Assembly: GCF_009857885.1 (NCBI RefSeq)
Contig: NZ_WWER01000013.1
Location: 1 to 38,817 of the forward strand
Direction of reading: 5' to 3'
From: Pusillimonas sp. TS35
GTDB taxonomy: Bacteria > Pseudomonadota > Gammaproteobacteria > Burkholderiales > Burkholderiaceae_B
Length of the DNA: 38,817 nt
In this document: in pieces, positions 1 to 8,444 of the stretch
How the letters are laid out: every line of letters starts with the position of its first letter
Numbering within the stretch: the first letter of the stretch is position 1
Notes under the pieces: model-generated
Databases searched by the model: none
Seen by the model: only the letters and a program-made list of their open reading frames with translations
What the model was told of the DNA's origin: nothing
Program-made: the position numbers and the translations under genes

Positions 1-77
1 TACTCATCACGATGCTCCTGAACCAAGCGCACCGCGCGTTCACGTACTTCAGGGGAAAACTTGTTGTTCTTGCTCAT
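1..77 (-). CDS. IS3-family transposase OrfA, N-terminal 25 residues (partial)
   Basis: The frame starts at the ATG complementary to 75-77 and encodes MSKNNKFSPEVRERAVRLVQ followed by EHRDE before leaving the window. This is the typical beginning of IS3-family OrfA proteins, which carry a helix-turn-helix that binds the element's ends and are joined to the OrfB integrase by programmed frameshifting. Only the N-terminal tip is visible, so the subgroup and intactness cannot be judged. The gene is transcribed away from the methyltransferase that the element interrupts. Confidence 0.75.
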   Translation of the reverse strand, partial: MSKNNKFSPEVRERAVRLVQEHRDE

Positions 78-127
78 GACTCCATTCTCTCAAGAATTGA
101 AGCCTCCTCAAAACCCGGTTCGATTCA
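1..127 (-). mobile_element. End of an IS3-family insertion sequence (runs off the window)
   Basis: On the minus strand the first 77 bases encode the start of an IS3-type OrfA. Between that start codon and about position 127 lies a short leader whose outer end reads TGAATCGAACCGGG, the TG-starting terminus typical of IS3-family inverted repeats. From position 128 the sequence becomes a DNA methyltransferase reading frame that resumes in the middle of a conserved block. The boundary at 127 is inferred from the TG end and from the point where the methyltransferase homology resumes. The rest of the element lies left of the window. Confidence 0.75.
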
Positions 128-1779
128 CTTACAAAGAGCTGCGCAAGCTTGAAATGGAAATCATTGATGCCCTGAACGCGGTCAGTAAACAGGATGTCAT
201 GTATTACTCGGGCATTAGCCTGACCCAGTTCTACGGCATCGAAATTGATGATTTCGCCCACGAAATCGCCACGCTTTCGCTGTGGCTGGCTGAACACCAA
301 ATGAATATGGTGTTCAAGGACAAATTCGGCTACGCAGAAGCGGTATTGCCACTGAAGGACGGCGGCAATATTGTCTGTGATAACAGCCTACGGCGGGACT
401 GGGAAGAAGTCTGCCCACCTGCAGATGAACATGGAAATGTCTGTGAGGTCTACATATGCGGTAACCCCCCGTTCTTGGGACACGCAGGACGCACTCAGGA
501 TCAGAACGAAGACATGAAAGACGTATTCTCTGGCCTCCCAGCCTATGGGAACCTAGACTTCGTCACATGTTGGTTCATGAAAGGGGCTCAATACATCACA
601 GGAAAAATTGCTGAATGTGCTTTTGTAGCTACCAACTCCGTGAGCCAGGGAGAACAAGCCTCGATTCTGTGGCCGCACCTATTCAATATGCAAGTAAGCA
701 TTAGGTTCGCATATCAAACATTCTCATGGAAAAACCACGCCAAGCAAAACGCTGCCGTTCATGTTGTCATCATTGGACTTGCCAATCAATCTCTCATCAA
801 TAAAAGAGTGATTTATAAAGAAATTCAAAGAGACACGGTCCAGTTAGCAGCAGATAACATTAGCCCTTATTTACTAGATGCCGGCAACACTGTAATTGAG
901 TCACGCCGGACGCCCTTATGCGGGCAGCCAGAGATGCTTTTTGGAAATATGCCCAATGATGGTGGCCATCTCCTGCTTTCCTCGGAAGAGAAAGATACTC
1001 TCATCGCGCAGGAACCAACAACGGTTAAGTTTATAAAACGATTTCTGGGGGCTCAAGAGTTTATTCAGGCCAAGGATCGATGGTGCATATGGCTTACAGA
1101 TGCTAGTACCGAAGAAATTGAATTAAACCCGAGAATTTCCGCGAGGATTGCACTGGTAAAGGCGACTCGCAGCGAAAGCACCCGAAAATCAACCCGAGCC
1201 CTGGCAGATACCCCCCATTTATTCGGAGAAATCCGGCAACCCAAAGATGGTCACTACATTCTCGTTCCAAGTGTGTCGTCAGAACGGAGAGCATACGTTC
1301 CCATCGGCTTTCAGAGCGCAGAAGTCATATCCAGCAATCTGAATCTGATGATCCCGAACGCCACCCTCTACGAATTCGGCATCCTCACCTCAGAAATGCA
1401 CAACGACTGGATGCGCACTGTGGCCGGTCGCCTGGAAAGCCGATACCGCTATTCCGCCACCCTGGTCTACAACACCTTCCCCTGGCCGGAAGCCTCTGAA
1501 GCCAAACGCAAGCACATTGAAGCTCTGGCCGAGGAAGTATTGCTCATCCGCGAAGACTACCCGGATAAATCCCTGGCAGACCTCTACGACCCGGACAAAA
1601 TGCCCGCCCCGCTGCTGGCCGCCCATAAAACCTTGGATCGTGCGGTGGAAGCCCTGTATCGCGACCGGCCTTTCCGTGATGCCTCGGAACGGCTGGAACA
1701 TCTGTTCGCCCGCTACGAAAAACTGATTGCCGCCGAGCGGGCCAAAAAACCTGCCAAGAAATCTAAAGGGAGCAAATGA
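61..1779 (+). pseudogene. MmeI-like class I SAM-dependent DNA adenine methyltransferase, 5' part removed by IS3
   Basis: The open frame of 572 codons starts at an ATG inside the IS end, so the first 22 codons are not native. True homology begins at AYKELRKLE (about position 128), which in this family directly follows the SAM-binding motif I (DPACGxGNF). Motif I is therefore missing. Still present are FYGIEIDD (ORF residues 58-64, ribose-binding acidic motif), the catalytic NPPF (135-138), a target-recognition region, VYNTFPWPE, and the family's C-terminal pattern (MPAPLLAAHKTLDRAV). Full-length relatives have roughly 900 residues. The gene overlaps the helicase by ATGA at 1776-1779, so they were one operon. 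Without motif I, methylation is not expected. The lost 5' part may survive on the far side of the IS. Confidence 0.85.
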
Positions 1780-3833
1780 CCATGGCCGACCTGTTGACCG
1801 TCACGTACAAGCAAACCGGCAAAAGTTCGAATCTGAATGCCATGGGAATGCGGGAGATGCAAGCCCGTGCCTACGAATCCCGCCATGCACAGTACCTGCT
1901 GCTCAAAGCTCCCTCGGCATCAGGCAAGTCACGGGCGCTAATGTTCCTAGGCCTGGACAAGCTGCGCAACCAGGGGCTGAAAAAGGTGATTGTGGCTGTA
2001 CCGGAAATGTCCATCGGCAGCTCGTTCAAAGACACCCGGCTGACAGAACACGGCTTCTTTGCCGACTGGAAGGTGTTGCCCAGCTATAACCTGTGCATAC
2101 CCGGTGGTGAGGCTGGCAAGGTCGATACCTTCATCCGGTTTATGTCTGACCCTCACGCCAAGACCCTGGTCTGCACCCATGCGACCCTACGTTATGCGTA
2201 TCAGAAAATGTCACCGGCAGACTTTAACGATACGCTGCTGGCCATAGACGAGTTCCACCATACCTCGGCAGATGGTGAAAACCGCCTGGGCGCGCTGATC
2301 GACGGCATTATGGCCGGTTCCAATGCCCATATTATCGCCATGACCGGGTCGTACTTCCGTGGGGATGCCGTTCCTATTCTGCTACCGGAAGATGAAGAAA
2401 AATTCACCCAGGTCACCTATTCCTACTATGAACAGCTGAATGGCTACAAACACCTGAAGTCATTGGGTATCGGCTACCACTTCTACACTGGGAAGTATCT
2501 GGATGCACTGCATGAGGTGCTGGATACCGGCAAGAAAACCATCATCCATATCCCCAACGTCAATTCTGTGGAATCGACCAAGGATAAATACTCGGAGGTG
2601 GATCACATCCTGGATGCCATTGGCGAAGTTGTTCGCAGGGACCCCACGACCGGCATCATCACGGTCAAAGACAAACAGGGCCGACTCTTGAAAGTGGCTG
2701 ACCTGGTGGATGACAACCCCATGCGGGTGGAAGTACAGAACTATCTGCGCCAGGTATCCCAGGCCGATGATATGGACATCATCATTGCCCTGGGCATGGC
2801 CAAGGAAGGCTTTGACTGGCCCTGGTGCGAGCATGTGCTCACGGTAGGCTACCGCTCTTCCCTCACCGAAATCATTCAGATCATTGGCCGCGCCACCCGC
2901 GACTGCGAAGGCAAGCCGCACGCCCAGTTCACCAACCTGATTGCCCAGCCCGATGCTGAAGACGACGATGTAAAAGTCTCGGTGAACAATATGCTCAAGG
3001 CCATTACCGTGTCGCTGCTGATGGAGCAGGTTTTGGCCCCTTCGGTGAACTTCAAGCCCCGCTCACGCATGTTGCCGGGCGAGGTCGCTGCGCCGGGTAC
3101 GGTGGTCATTGAAGACACGGCCGCGCCCGTGTCCGACAAGGTCATCAAAGCCCTGGAGAACATGGACAACATCAAGGCGGCTATTCTGCAAACGCCGGAA
3201 ATCATGGCCCCTGCGGTGACCGGCGAAGCCGACCCCGAGATTCTGGAGACGGTGGAAATCCCCAAGATCGTGGAAAAGCTCTACCCTGATCTGGAACCCA
3301 GCGAGGTCATGACCGTTTCCGAAGCCGTCCATGCTTCCCTGGGCATACAGTCTACCGGCGGCCTATTTGACGAAGACGACCTGCCGGAAGGGGCTGAAAT
3401 CCTGGTGCCGCCCGGCGTTGCCCCTACGCCTGGCGCTACAGAGACAGGCCAGAAATCCGCGCAGCCTGGCGACGCCGACCCCAAACCCAACCGCAAGTTT
3501 GTGCTCATTGGCAACAAGTTTGTGAATATCGAGCACCTGAACATTGATCTGATCCGGCAGATCAACCCCTTCCAGGGCGCCTACGAGATTCTGTCCAAAG
3601 CGGTCACACCCGCCGTGCTGAAGACCATTCAGGAAACCGTCGTGGGGATGCGCTCCAATATGTCGGAAGCCGAAGCCGTCATACTGTGGCCACGCATTCT
3701 TGAATTCCGCAAGGAAAAAAACCGGGAACCCTCCGTGACTTCTGGTGACGCCACGGAACGGCGGTTGGCCGAAGCGCTGGTCTACGTCAAGCGTAAAGCC
3801 CAGGAACGCAAGGCTCAGGCCCAGGAATCATAG
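1776..3833 (+). CDS. SF2 DEAD/DEAH-type helicase of a restriction-like module
   Basis: This 685-residue protein has superfamily 2 helicase motifs: Walker A APSASGKS (45-52), motif II DEFHH (158-162), motif III MTGSYFRGD (189-197), motif V GMAKEGFDW (about 340-348) and motif VI QIIGRATRD (368-376). The DEFH and IIGRATR forms resemble helicases of restriction and defence systems. A region rich in Pro, Glu and Asp (about 420-570) leads to a C-terminal domain of unknown role. The start overlaps the methyltransferase stop (ATGA), which implies translational coupling. A second ATG lies two codons further in. The GIY-YIG gene begins 8 bases after its stop. The protein probably moves on DNA using ATP for the adjacent nuclease; this role is inferred from context. 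Confidence 0.85.
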   Translation: MTMADLLTVTYKQTGKSSNLNAMGMREMQARAYESRHAQYLLLKAPSASGKSRALMFLGLDKLRNQGLKKVIVAVPEMSIGSSFKDTRLTEHGFFADWKVLPSYNLCIPGGEAGKVDTFIRFMSDPHAKTLVCTHATLRYAYQKMSPADFNDTLLAIDEFHHTSADGENRLGALIDGIMAGSNAHIIAMTGSYFRGDAVPILLPEDEEKFTQVTYSYYEQLNGYKHLKSLGIGYHFYTGKYLDALHEVLDTGKKTIIHIPNVNSVESTKDKYSEVDHILDAIGEVVRRDPTTGIITVKDKQGRLLKVADLVDDNPMRVEVQNYLRQVSQADDMDIIIALGMAKEGFDWPWCEHVLTVGYRSSLTEIIQIIGRATRDCEGKPHAQFTNLIAQPDAEDDDVKVSVNNMLKAITVSLLMEQVLAPSVNFKPRSRMLPGEVAAPGTVVIEDTAAPVSDKVIKALENMDNIKAAILQTPEIMAPAVTGEADPEILETVEIPKIVEKLYPDLEPSEVMTVSEAVHASLGIQSTGGLFDEDDLPEGAEILVPPGVAPTPGATETGQKSAQPGDADPKPNRKFVLIGNKFVNIEHLNIDLIRQINPFQGAYEILSKAVTPAVLKTIQETVVGMRSNMSEAEAVILWPRILEFRKEKNREPSVTSGDATERRLAEALVYVKRKAQERKAQAQES

Positions 3834-3841
3834 GGGGTCAC

Positions 3842-5176
3842 ATGGCGGCAATCCGACACGATAAAAGCAAAGCCTTCTCCCGCCCTACGCTGGATGACAT
3901 TCTCAATGGGCCTGACGAATTCGGGCTGCTGGATGTTCAGGCCCGGCGTGTCGGCAGAAACGCACCGCTGGAGTTGACCAACTTCGAGGAAATCAGCGCT
4001 TTTGCAGATGTGCATGGCCGGCCACCCAGCCAAGAAGGCGATTTGTCAGAGAAGCTGCTGGCCCGCCGCCTGGCAGGCTATCAGACCAACCCGGCGCTGC
4101 ACGACACGCTGAGCCCCTATGACCGGCATGGCCTGTTGATCGTGGCTGACGCGGCTCCCGCCAACGAAACCCTGGGGTCTTCTCCGGCTGCTGTACGCGC
4201 GGATTCCGAACCCTCCGGCGCGGCGACTGACCACGGGCCTATGCGCAAACCCAGCATGGATGCGGAAGAGGTCACTTCGCTGGATGATATTTTCGCCAGC
4301 GCCGAGTTCAGCGAACTGGACCTGGGCGATGACAGCATTTTCGACATCCGGCACGTGCCTGCCGTGTCTGATCGGGAGCAACCCGACGAAATCGCACAAC
4401 GCACCGTCTGCCATGACTTCTATGAGTTTGAGCATATCTTCCGCGACCTGCACGAAGGCTTGAAGAACGGAAGCATTCAGACCACACGCTTCCAGCAGTC
4501 ATCGAAGGTCCAGGAAGGCGATGCCTTCATTATGGAAGGGGTGCTGTGCCTGATCGACAAAATCGGCGAACACCGGCTGGACAGTACCGGAAGGTATGAT
4601 CCACGCCTGCGCATCATCTTTGAAAACGGCACCGAATCCAATCACCTGCTGCAATCGCTGGCAAAACGGCTGTTTGCCGACGAAACTGGGCGGCGCATCG
4701 TGCGCGACCCTGAATCGGTGGTAGACGCCTTCAACAACATTTCACACAGGGATAAGCGGGCCGGGCAAATTTATTTCGTGTCCTCGCTTAGCGACAACCC
4801 CACCCTGAAAGCCATTCCGAACCTCATCAAAATCGGCTACACCGAACAGACGGTTGAAGAACGCACCCGGAACGCAGCCCGCGACATCGCCTTCCTGGAA
4901 GCCCCGATAAAGATTCTGGCCTCCATCGAATGCTACAACCTAAACCCCAATAAATTCGAGACACTGATACACGGTTTTCTGCACGCCCAGCGTTTGACAA
5001 TGACCCTGACCGGCAGAGACGGCAAAACCTACAACCCCCGCGAGTGGTTTTCCGTGCCCTTGGACACGGCACGGGAAGTGGTACGGCGCATTATCGACGG
5101 CAGCATTGTGCAGTACCGCATGGATAACACCACCAATCGGCTGGTAAAGAAGCGCGCTACCGATACACCTGCCTGA
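3842..5176 (+). CDS. GIY-YIG (T5orf172-like) nuclease of the same module
   Basis: The 444-residue protein carries a C-terminal GIY-YIG fold of the T5orf172 type. It shows GQIYF (308-312), LIKIGYT (328-334), a conserved arginine in EERTRNA (R341) and the likely metal-binding glutamate E373 in NKFETLIHGF, ending with EWFSV. The N-terminal 200 residues have no domain I recognise, although the first 70 look helical. GGGGG just before the ATG supplies a ribosome binding site 8 bases after the helicase stop. With the methyltransferase and helicase it forms a compact three-gene operon, so it is probably the DNA-cutting part of a restriction or defence system. The set resembles modules I associate with ICEs, but I cannot give it an established system name. 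Confidence 0.82.
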   Translation: MAAIRHDKSKAFSRPTLDDILNGPDEFGLLDVQARRVGRNAPLELTNFEEISAFADVHGRPPSQEGDLSEKLLARRLAGYQTNPALHDTLSPYDRHGLLIVADAAPANETLGSSPAAVRADSEPSGAATDHGPMRKPSMDAEEVTSLDDIFASAEFSELDLGDDSIFDIRHVPAVSDREQPDEIAQRTVCHDFYEFEHIFRDLHEGLKNGSIQTTRFQQSSKVQEGDAFIMEGVLCLIDKIGEHRLDSTGRYDPRLRIIFENGTESNHLLQSLAKRLFADETGRRIVRDPESVVDAFNNISHRDKRAGQIYFVSSLSDNPTLKAIPNLIKIGYTEQTVEERTRNAARDIAFLEAPIKILASIECYNLNPNKFETLIHGFLHAQRLTMTLTGRDGKTYNPREWFSVPLDTAREVVRRIIDGSIVQYRMDNTTNRLVKKRATDTPA

Positions 5177-5214
5177 AGTTGAGGCCGCCGTAGCGATTAT
5201 GCAGTTGGACAGCA

Positions 5215-5253
5215 GCGGCCTTGCATGCCTGATGCACCAATCATGCAGGCCGC
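5215..5253 (+). terminator. Stem-loop after the GIY-YIG gene (possible terminator)
   Basis: Left arm GCGGCCTTGCATG (5215-5227) pairs with CATGCAGGCCGC (5242-5253), giving 12 base pairs with one bulged T and a 14-base loop. It lies 39 bases after the nuclease stop. No T-run follows, so it may be a stabilising 3' hairpin rather than a complete intrinsic terminator. Confidence 0.4.
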
Positions 5254-5277
5254 GTGTAGTGTTCATGAAGTCAGCAC

Positions 5278-5645
5278 GTAGACGAGGCGCCGTCAGCGTG
5301 TAGCCGCATGACTGCGGAAAGCATTCCTCCCGCCGTCTACGCCCCGAAAGGCCACACCTGTGGCCTTCCCTTCCTCTCTACAATCAACGGTTTACGCAAT
5401 TCTGTATCCCTGTTTGTCCTGCATCGAAGCCAACAACGGCTTCCCGCTAAGCATTTGAAAACACAACCTTTTCCTCACCCCGTCGGGGGTGCGTCATGTG
5501 TGGGACTTTTAAGGCCACAAATGAGCGAAGGCGAATTTGGGGACGGAAAGTCCCAGCCAGGCCGGGAACCGGGCTGGCATCGTCACCGGACAGGGTCCCA
5601 GGCGCTGCCTGGGAACTGTAGGGCACCAGCAGCGCAAGCTGCTCC
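5278..5645 (+). ncRNA. Candidate structured RNA or leader upstream of the SRAP gene
   Basis: No convincing gene lies between 5177 and 5729, but the spacer holds a row of stems. GTAGAC (5278-5283) pairs with GTCTAC (5335-5340) around CCGCA/TGCGG (5304-5317). Then follow AAGGCCAC/GTGGCCTT (5348-5367), GAAGCC/GGCTTC (5426-5443), CACCC/GGGTG (5476-5491), GGGAC/GTCCC (5540-5554), CCAGCC/GGCTGG (5553-5577), TCCCAGGC/GCCTGGGA (5596-5614), and AGCAGC/GCTGCT closed by a GCAA tetraloop (5628-5643). Strand is assumed from the SRAP gene, whose ATG is 85 bases downstream. It may be an ICE-encoded small RNA or a long structured leader. I do not recognise a named RNA family. Confidence 0.4.
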
Positions 5646-5729
5646 AACATGCTCACCCAACCGCAACCACCCGCAGAGAACAGCAAGCCCGACATTGCAC
5701 ACCCGCAGCAAACACGAGAGAATTTCTCC

Positions 5730-6404
5730 ATGTGCAATCGCTACGTAACATCCGACCAGGCGGCTGTTGAACGCTACTGGCATGTCGGCCGCCAGAACCC
5801 ACCGAGGCTCTGGGGACCACTGGTGCATCCCCGGGGTATGGGGCCGTTTATTCGTGCAGGCGGCCAGGGGCGGGAACTTGTCGTAGGCCAGTGGGCGCTG
5901 ATTCCCCCATTCGCCAAGGATGCCAAATTACCCTATTCCACCAACAACGCACGCGCCGAAGAACTGGCGCAAAAGCCCACCTTTCGGCAAGCCTGGGCGC
6001 GGGGGCAGCGCTGCATCATTCCGGCGGAATCCTTCGATGAACCCTGTTGGGAAAGCGGCAGCAATGTGTGGTGGCGGTTCCGGCGCGCCGATGGTGCGCC
6101 CTGGGGGCTGGCCGGTTTGTGGAATACCTGGGTCAGCCGGGAAACCGGCGAAGTGGTGGAAAGCTATACCATGCTCACACTGAACGCGGACGCTCACCCC
6201 CTGATGAACAGGATGCACAAGCCTGATCCTTCCAGGCCTGTCGACGCGCAAGATAAGCGCTCGGTGATTCCGATTGAGCTGGCCGATGTCGATCAATGGC
6301 TGAACGGCAGCCAGGACGACGCGCAGGCGCTGTTTACTCTGCCGCCCGCTGCGGCATTCGATGCCATCCCGCTGGAACCGCCGCGACAGTCCAGCCTGAT
6401 TTAA
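5730..6404 (+). CDS. SOS response-associated peptidase (SRAP/YedK-like), intact copy
   Basis: SRAP proteins form a covalent bond through Cys2 with abasic sites in single-stranded DNA and so protect replication intermediates. The start at 5730 is chosen because it gives MCNRY, placing the catalytic cysteine at position 2; an upstream in-frame ATG at 5649 would bury it. The 224-residue product has NNARAEE (72-78), the active-site glutamate in IIPAESF (E100) and HPLMNRMH with H156, the expected catalytic set. An adjacent ssb gene points convergently towards it, which fits a shared role with single-stranded DNA during conjugative transfer. The 3' part (from 6012) belongs to the 936-bp repeat whose other copy is at 35357. 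Confidence 0.9.
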   Translation: MCNRYVTSDQAAVERYWHVGRQNPPRLWGPLVHPRGMGPFIRAGGQGRELVVGQWALIPPFAKDAKLPYSTNNARAEELAQKPTFRQAWARGQRCIIPAESFDEPCWESGSNVWWRFRRADGAPWGLAGLWNTWVSRETGEVVESYTMLTLNADAHPLMNRMHKPDPSRPVDAQDKRSVIPIELADVDQWLNGSQDDAQALFTLPPAAAFDAIPLEPPRQSSLI

Positions 6405-6947
6405 TGATCTGTGTCGGTCAGCGCGAGGATTCCGGCGACACACGCAACAAAGCCCGGCAAAGCCGGGCCAGTCGCGGTTTTCGCCAGGCCGGTGTTACCC
6501 GGCCTGTGGTGGGCTGTCGATTAGAATGGAATATCTGATGGTTCGATTTCGTCAGGCGTTGCAGTGGGTGCCTTCGCCTTGCTGCTGCGGCCTTTCGGGC
6601 GGGCTGCCGGCCCAGGCTGGGCGGTGTGAGCCTGGGCCGTTTCCCTGCCGCCCAACATCTGCATTTGGTCTGCAATGATTTCCATGGTGTAGCGGTCCGT
6701 GCCCGTGTCTGCGTCATGCCACTTGCGGGTTTTCAGGCGGCCTTCCACGAATACCGTGCGGCCTTTGCGCAGATATTCACCGGCAATTTCAGCCAGTCGG
6801 CCATAGAAAACGACGCGGTGCCATTCGGTTTCTTCGCGGCGCTCGCCTGTGGCCTTGTCCTTCCATTGGTGAGTCGTAGCAATCGACGCTGAGCAGACGG
6901 CTGCACCTTCTGCGGTGTAGCGGACTTCGGGGTCTTTGCCAAGGTTG
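6012..6947 (+). repeat. 936-bp direct repeat, left copy
   Basis: This segment recurs at 35357-36292 at a constant offset of 29,345 bases with no indels. I count 8 mismatches: one near 6068, one at 6402, and the others between about 6430 and 6690. It starts at TGCATCATT inside SRAP and ends at CCAAGGTTG inside ssb. The left copy has the complete SRAP 5' end but loses the ssb 5' end, which is replaced by a helicase fragment. The right copy is the mirror case. Confidence 0.95.
6452..6506. terminator. Two hairpins between convergent SRAP and ssb genes (left copy)
   Basis: GCCCGGC (6452-6458) pairs with GCCGGGC (6462-6468) around an AAA loop. CAGGCCGG (6485-6492) pairs with CCGGCCTG (6499-6506). 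They lie between the SRAP stop (6404) and the ssb-chimera stop (6521) and probably end transcription from both sides. Confidence 0.6.
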
Positions 6948-7231
6948 GCGGCGCGAACCCCCATCCGTTCTGCCGCTGCGATCTGGTTTCGCATCAGCGC
7001 CAGCAGCGGCGAGATCAATAACGCCGGGCCGGCTCCAGCTTCCCGCAGCAACTTGGTCGCGATGAAGTAGACAAAGCTCTTACCCCACCCGGTTTTCTGC
7101 ACGACCAGCAAGCGCCCTTTGCCTTCGACGATGTGACGAATGGCATCTTCTTGGCCGTCGCGGAAAGTGGCATCGGCGCGTCCGGAGCCGATGCGGAGAA
7201 GTTCCAGCGCGCGTTTTGGGTCGTAGGCCAC
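6521..7231 (-). CDS. Chimeric frame: RecQ-like helicase N-terminus fused to SSB lacking its first strand
   Basis: Residues 1-95 match the start of a RecQ-like SF2 helicase: FRDGQEDAI (23-31), Walker A QKTGWGKS (45-52) and [11 protein letters not shown] (74-84). From N96 onward ([14 protein letters not shown]) it is SSB from SSB residue 12 to the C-terminal DIPF tip. The joint is in frame at about 6947/6948, exactly where the 936-bp repeat ends. The GTG start at 7231 lies 1 base from the WYL gene stop, which suggests co-transcription. The helicase lacks motif II onwards and SSB lacks its first beta strand, so both are probably inactive. The chimera could still carry the SSB protein-interaction tail. 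It is a recombination product, not a known family. Confidence 0.85.
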   Translation of the reverse strand: MAYDPKRALELLRIGSGRADATFRDGQEDAIRHIVEGKGRLLVVQKTGWGKSFVYFIATKLLREAGAGPALLISPLLALMRNQIAAAERMGVRAANLGKDPEVRYTAEGAAVCSASIATTHQWKDKATGERREETEWHRVVFYGRLAEIAGEYLRKGRTVFVEGRLKTRKWHDADTGTDRYTMEIIADQMQMLGGRETAQAHTAQPGPAARPKGRSSKAKAPTATPDEIEPSDIPF

Positions 7232-7232
7232 G

Positions 7233-8138
7233 TTATTGCTCTCCCTTGTTTTGGTCGGGCGAGCGGTACCCCGGCGCCAACACAGCGTTCTTGACGCCGT
7301 ACAGCGCCAGGTGATCTTTCAGCCAGAGCCTGAATTCATAACCGCGCAGACTGTGGTCCGGAGAGCAGTCCACACTCCACTGCCGCAAGATGTATCCGGC
7401 GGTGGCAGCACGCAGCTTCATCCGTAGTGACCCGCGAACCATACCGTAATCCATCTCCGTAATTTCAGGGCGGGGCTGGTCCGGGTGCGGCACCATCTCC
7501 AGCTCCACGATCCGGGTCCATTGGATGTCCTGATCACTGCGCTCATGGGGCTGCACATCTGCATCCCTCATAAGGAACGGGCGCTTGATCCGCGTGATGA
7601 CGAAATCCCGGAACTCTTGGCATTTCCGGTCGAAGGCGCGGACGTGCCAGCGCAGGCCGTTGTCGATCAGCGCGAACGGGACGATCTCCCGCTCGGTGCG
7701 GCCACTGGAAATGGAGTGGTACTCAATACCGAGCGGACACTCCTGGTGAATCGCACGGGTCACGCTCGCAAGCACATCCAGATCCGGATGCGTGAGCCGT
7801 GACGGGCTCTCGCTGGCTACCCACGCCTTGAGCCGCATCGGCTCACCGTCGCCAAAGCCCTGGGTCAGCCACGACAGCACCCGCTCCGGGGGGAAGTCGA
7901 ACACGGGCCGGAAATCCGGCCCCATGACGTAGGACTTGCCCTTGGGGTCGTAGTCGATGTTGCCCGAGGCCAACTCCTTGTACAGCGCCAGATCCCTGGA
8001 TGCGGCGGCGGACTGGATGCCAAACCGCGTGACCAAGTCCTGACGGCGTATCTCCCCGATGAAGCGCACGCGCAACTCCACGAACGCGAGCCGGTCGCGT
8101 TGTGGCTGGGTGACATTCGCAAGCTTTTCTAAATGCAT
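7233..8138 (-). CDS. WYL-domain transcriptional regulator (CapW/BrxR-like)
   Basis: I place the start at the internal ATG at 8138 ([17 protein letters not shown]), giving 301 residues like related regulators; the longer frame to 8192 adds 18 unlikely residues. An N-terminal winged helix (about 12-60, ending [20 protein letters not shown]) is followed by a WYL domain (about 125-195; [27 protein letters not shown]) and a C-terminal WCX-like region. WYL regulators of this layout often repress defence operons and may sense nucleotides or DNA ends. The gene directly precedes the RecQ-like helicase fragment, so it probably controlled a defence operon whose remainder was lost. A divergent small gene begins at 8445. 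Confidence 0.8.
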   Translation of the reverse strand: MHLEKLANVTQPQRDRLAFVELRVRFIGEIRRQDLVTRFGIQSAAASRDLALYKELASGNIDYDPKGKSYVMGPDFRPVFDFPPERVLSWLTQGFGDGEPMRLKAWVASESPSRLTHPDLDVLASVTRAIHQECPLGIEYHSISSGRTEREIVPFALIDNGLRWHVRAFDRKCQEFRDFVITRIKRPFLMRDADVQPHERSDQDIQWTRIVELEMVPHPDQPRPEITEMDYGMVRGSLRMKLRAATAGYILRQWSVDCSPDHSLRGYEFRLWLKDHLALYGVKNAVLAPGYRSPDQNKGEQ

Positions 8139-8158
8139 TGTGACGAAATGGGTCCAAG

Positions 8159-8188
8159 TATTACTACGTAGATATCGACGACAGTATA
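8159..8188. promoter_or_regulatory. Imperfect inverted repeat upstream of the WYL gene (possible operator)
   Basis: TATTACTACGTAGAT (8159-8173) and ATCGACGACAGTATA (8174-8188) match as inverted arms at 9 of 15 positions around a central GATATC. The site lies 21-50 bases upstream of the WYL start on the minus strand, where autorepressing WYL regulators commonly bind. The symmetry is weak. Confidence 0.25.
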
Positions 8189-8390
8189 TCAATCATATAA
8201 ACATACGCCCATCGTATTATTTTGATATGCACCTGGAGCCTAGTTTGATAACTACCGTTTTTAGTCCCGATGGCTTTGGCGTTGCCAGGCCGGGGTAAGG
8301 CTGGACTCAGCGGGGCGAGCGCACTACAGCTCGAAAAATAGCCTGACTCGGATCGCAGATTTTTTCACTCACATATCACCTTGATGAACG

Positions 8391-8410
8391 CAGGCAGCAA
8401 TTGCTGTCTG
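8391..8410. promoter_or_regulatory. 20-base inverted repeat before the zinc-ribbon gene
   Basis: CAGGCAGCAA (8391-8400) is followed directly by TTGCTGTCTG (8401-8410). The arms pair at 9 of 10 positions with the central 12 bases fully palindromic. It sits 34 bases upstream of the ATG at 8445 and may be an operator or mRNA hairpin. The rest of the 8139-8444 spacer is AT-rich near the WYL gene and shows a small GAGC/GCTC stem near 8320; I see no gene in it. Confidence 0.35.
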
Positions 8411-8444
8411 CTTCTGCCGTCTTCCTCTTCATCAAGGAGCTCCA

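Noticed and set aside
5278-5645. STAXI RNA motif near SRAP/ssb
   Set aside because: STAXI is a small pseudoknot, often repeated; I do not see that pattern here, only simple hairpins.
5308-5748. 146-codon open frame on the plus strand before SRAP
   Set aside because: It runs through the hairpin row, has no family pattern and overlaps the SRAP start in another frame.
8138-8192. Longer WYL protein starting at 8192
   Set aside because: The added 18 residues are unlike the family and would cover the likely operator; the ATG at 8138 fits the usual length.
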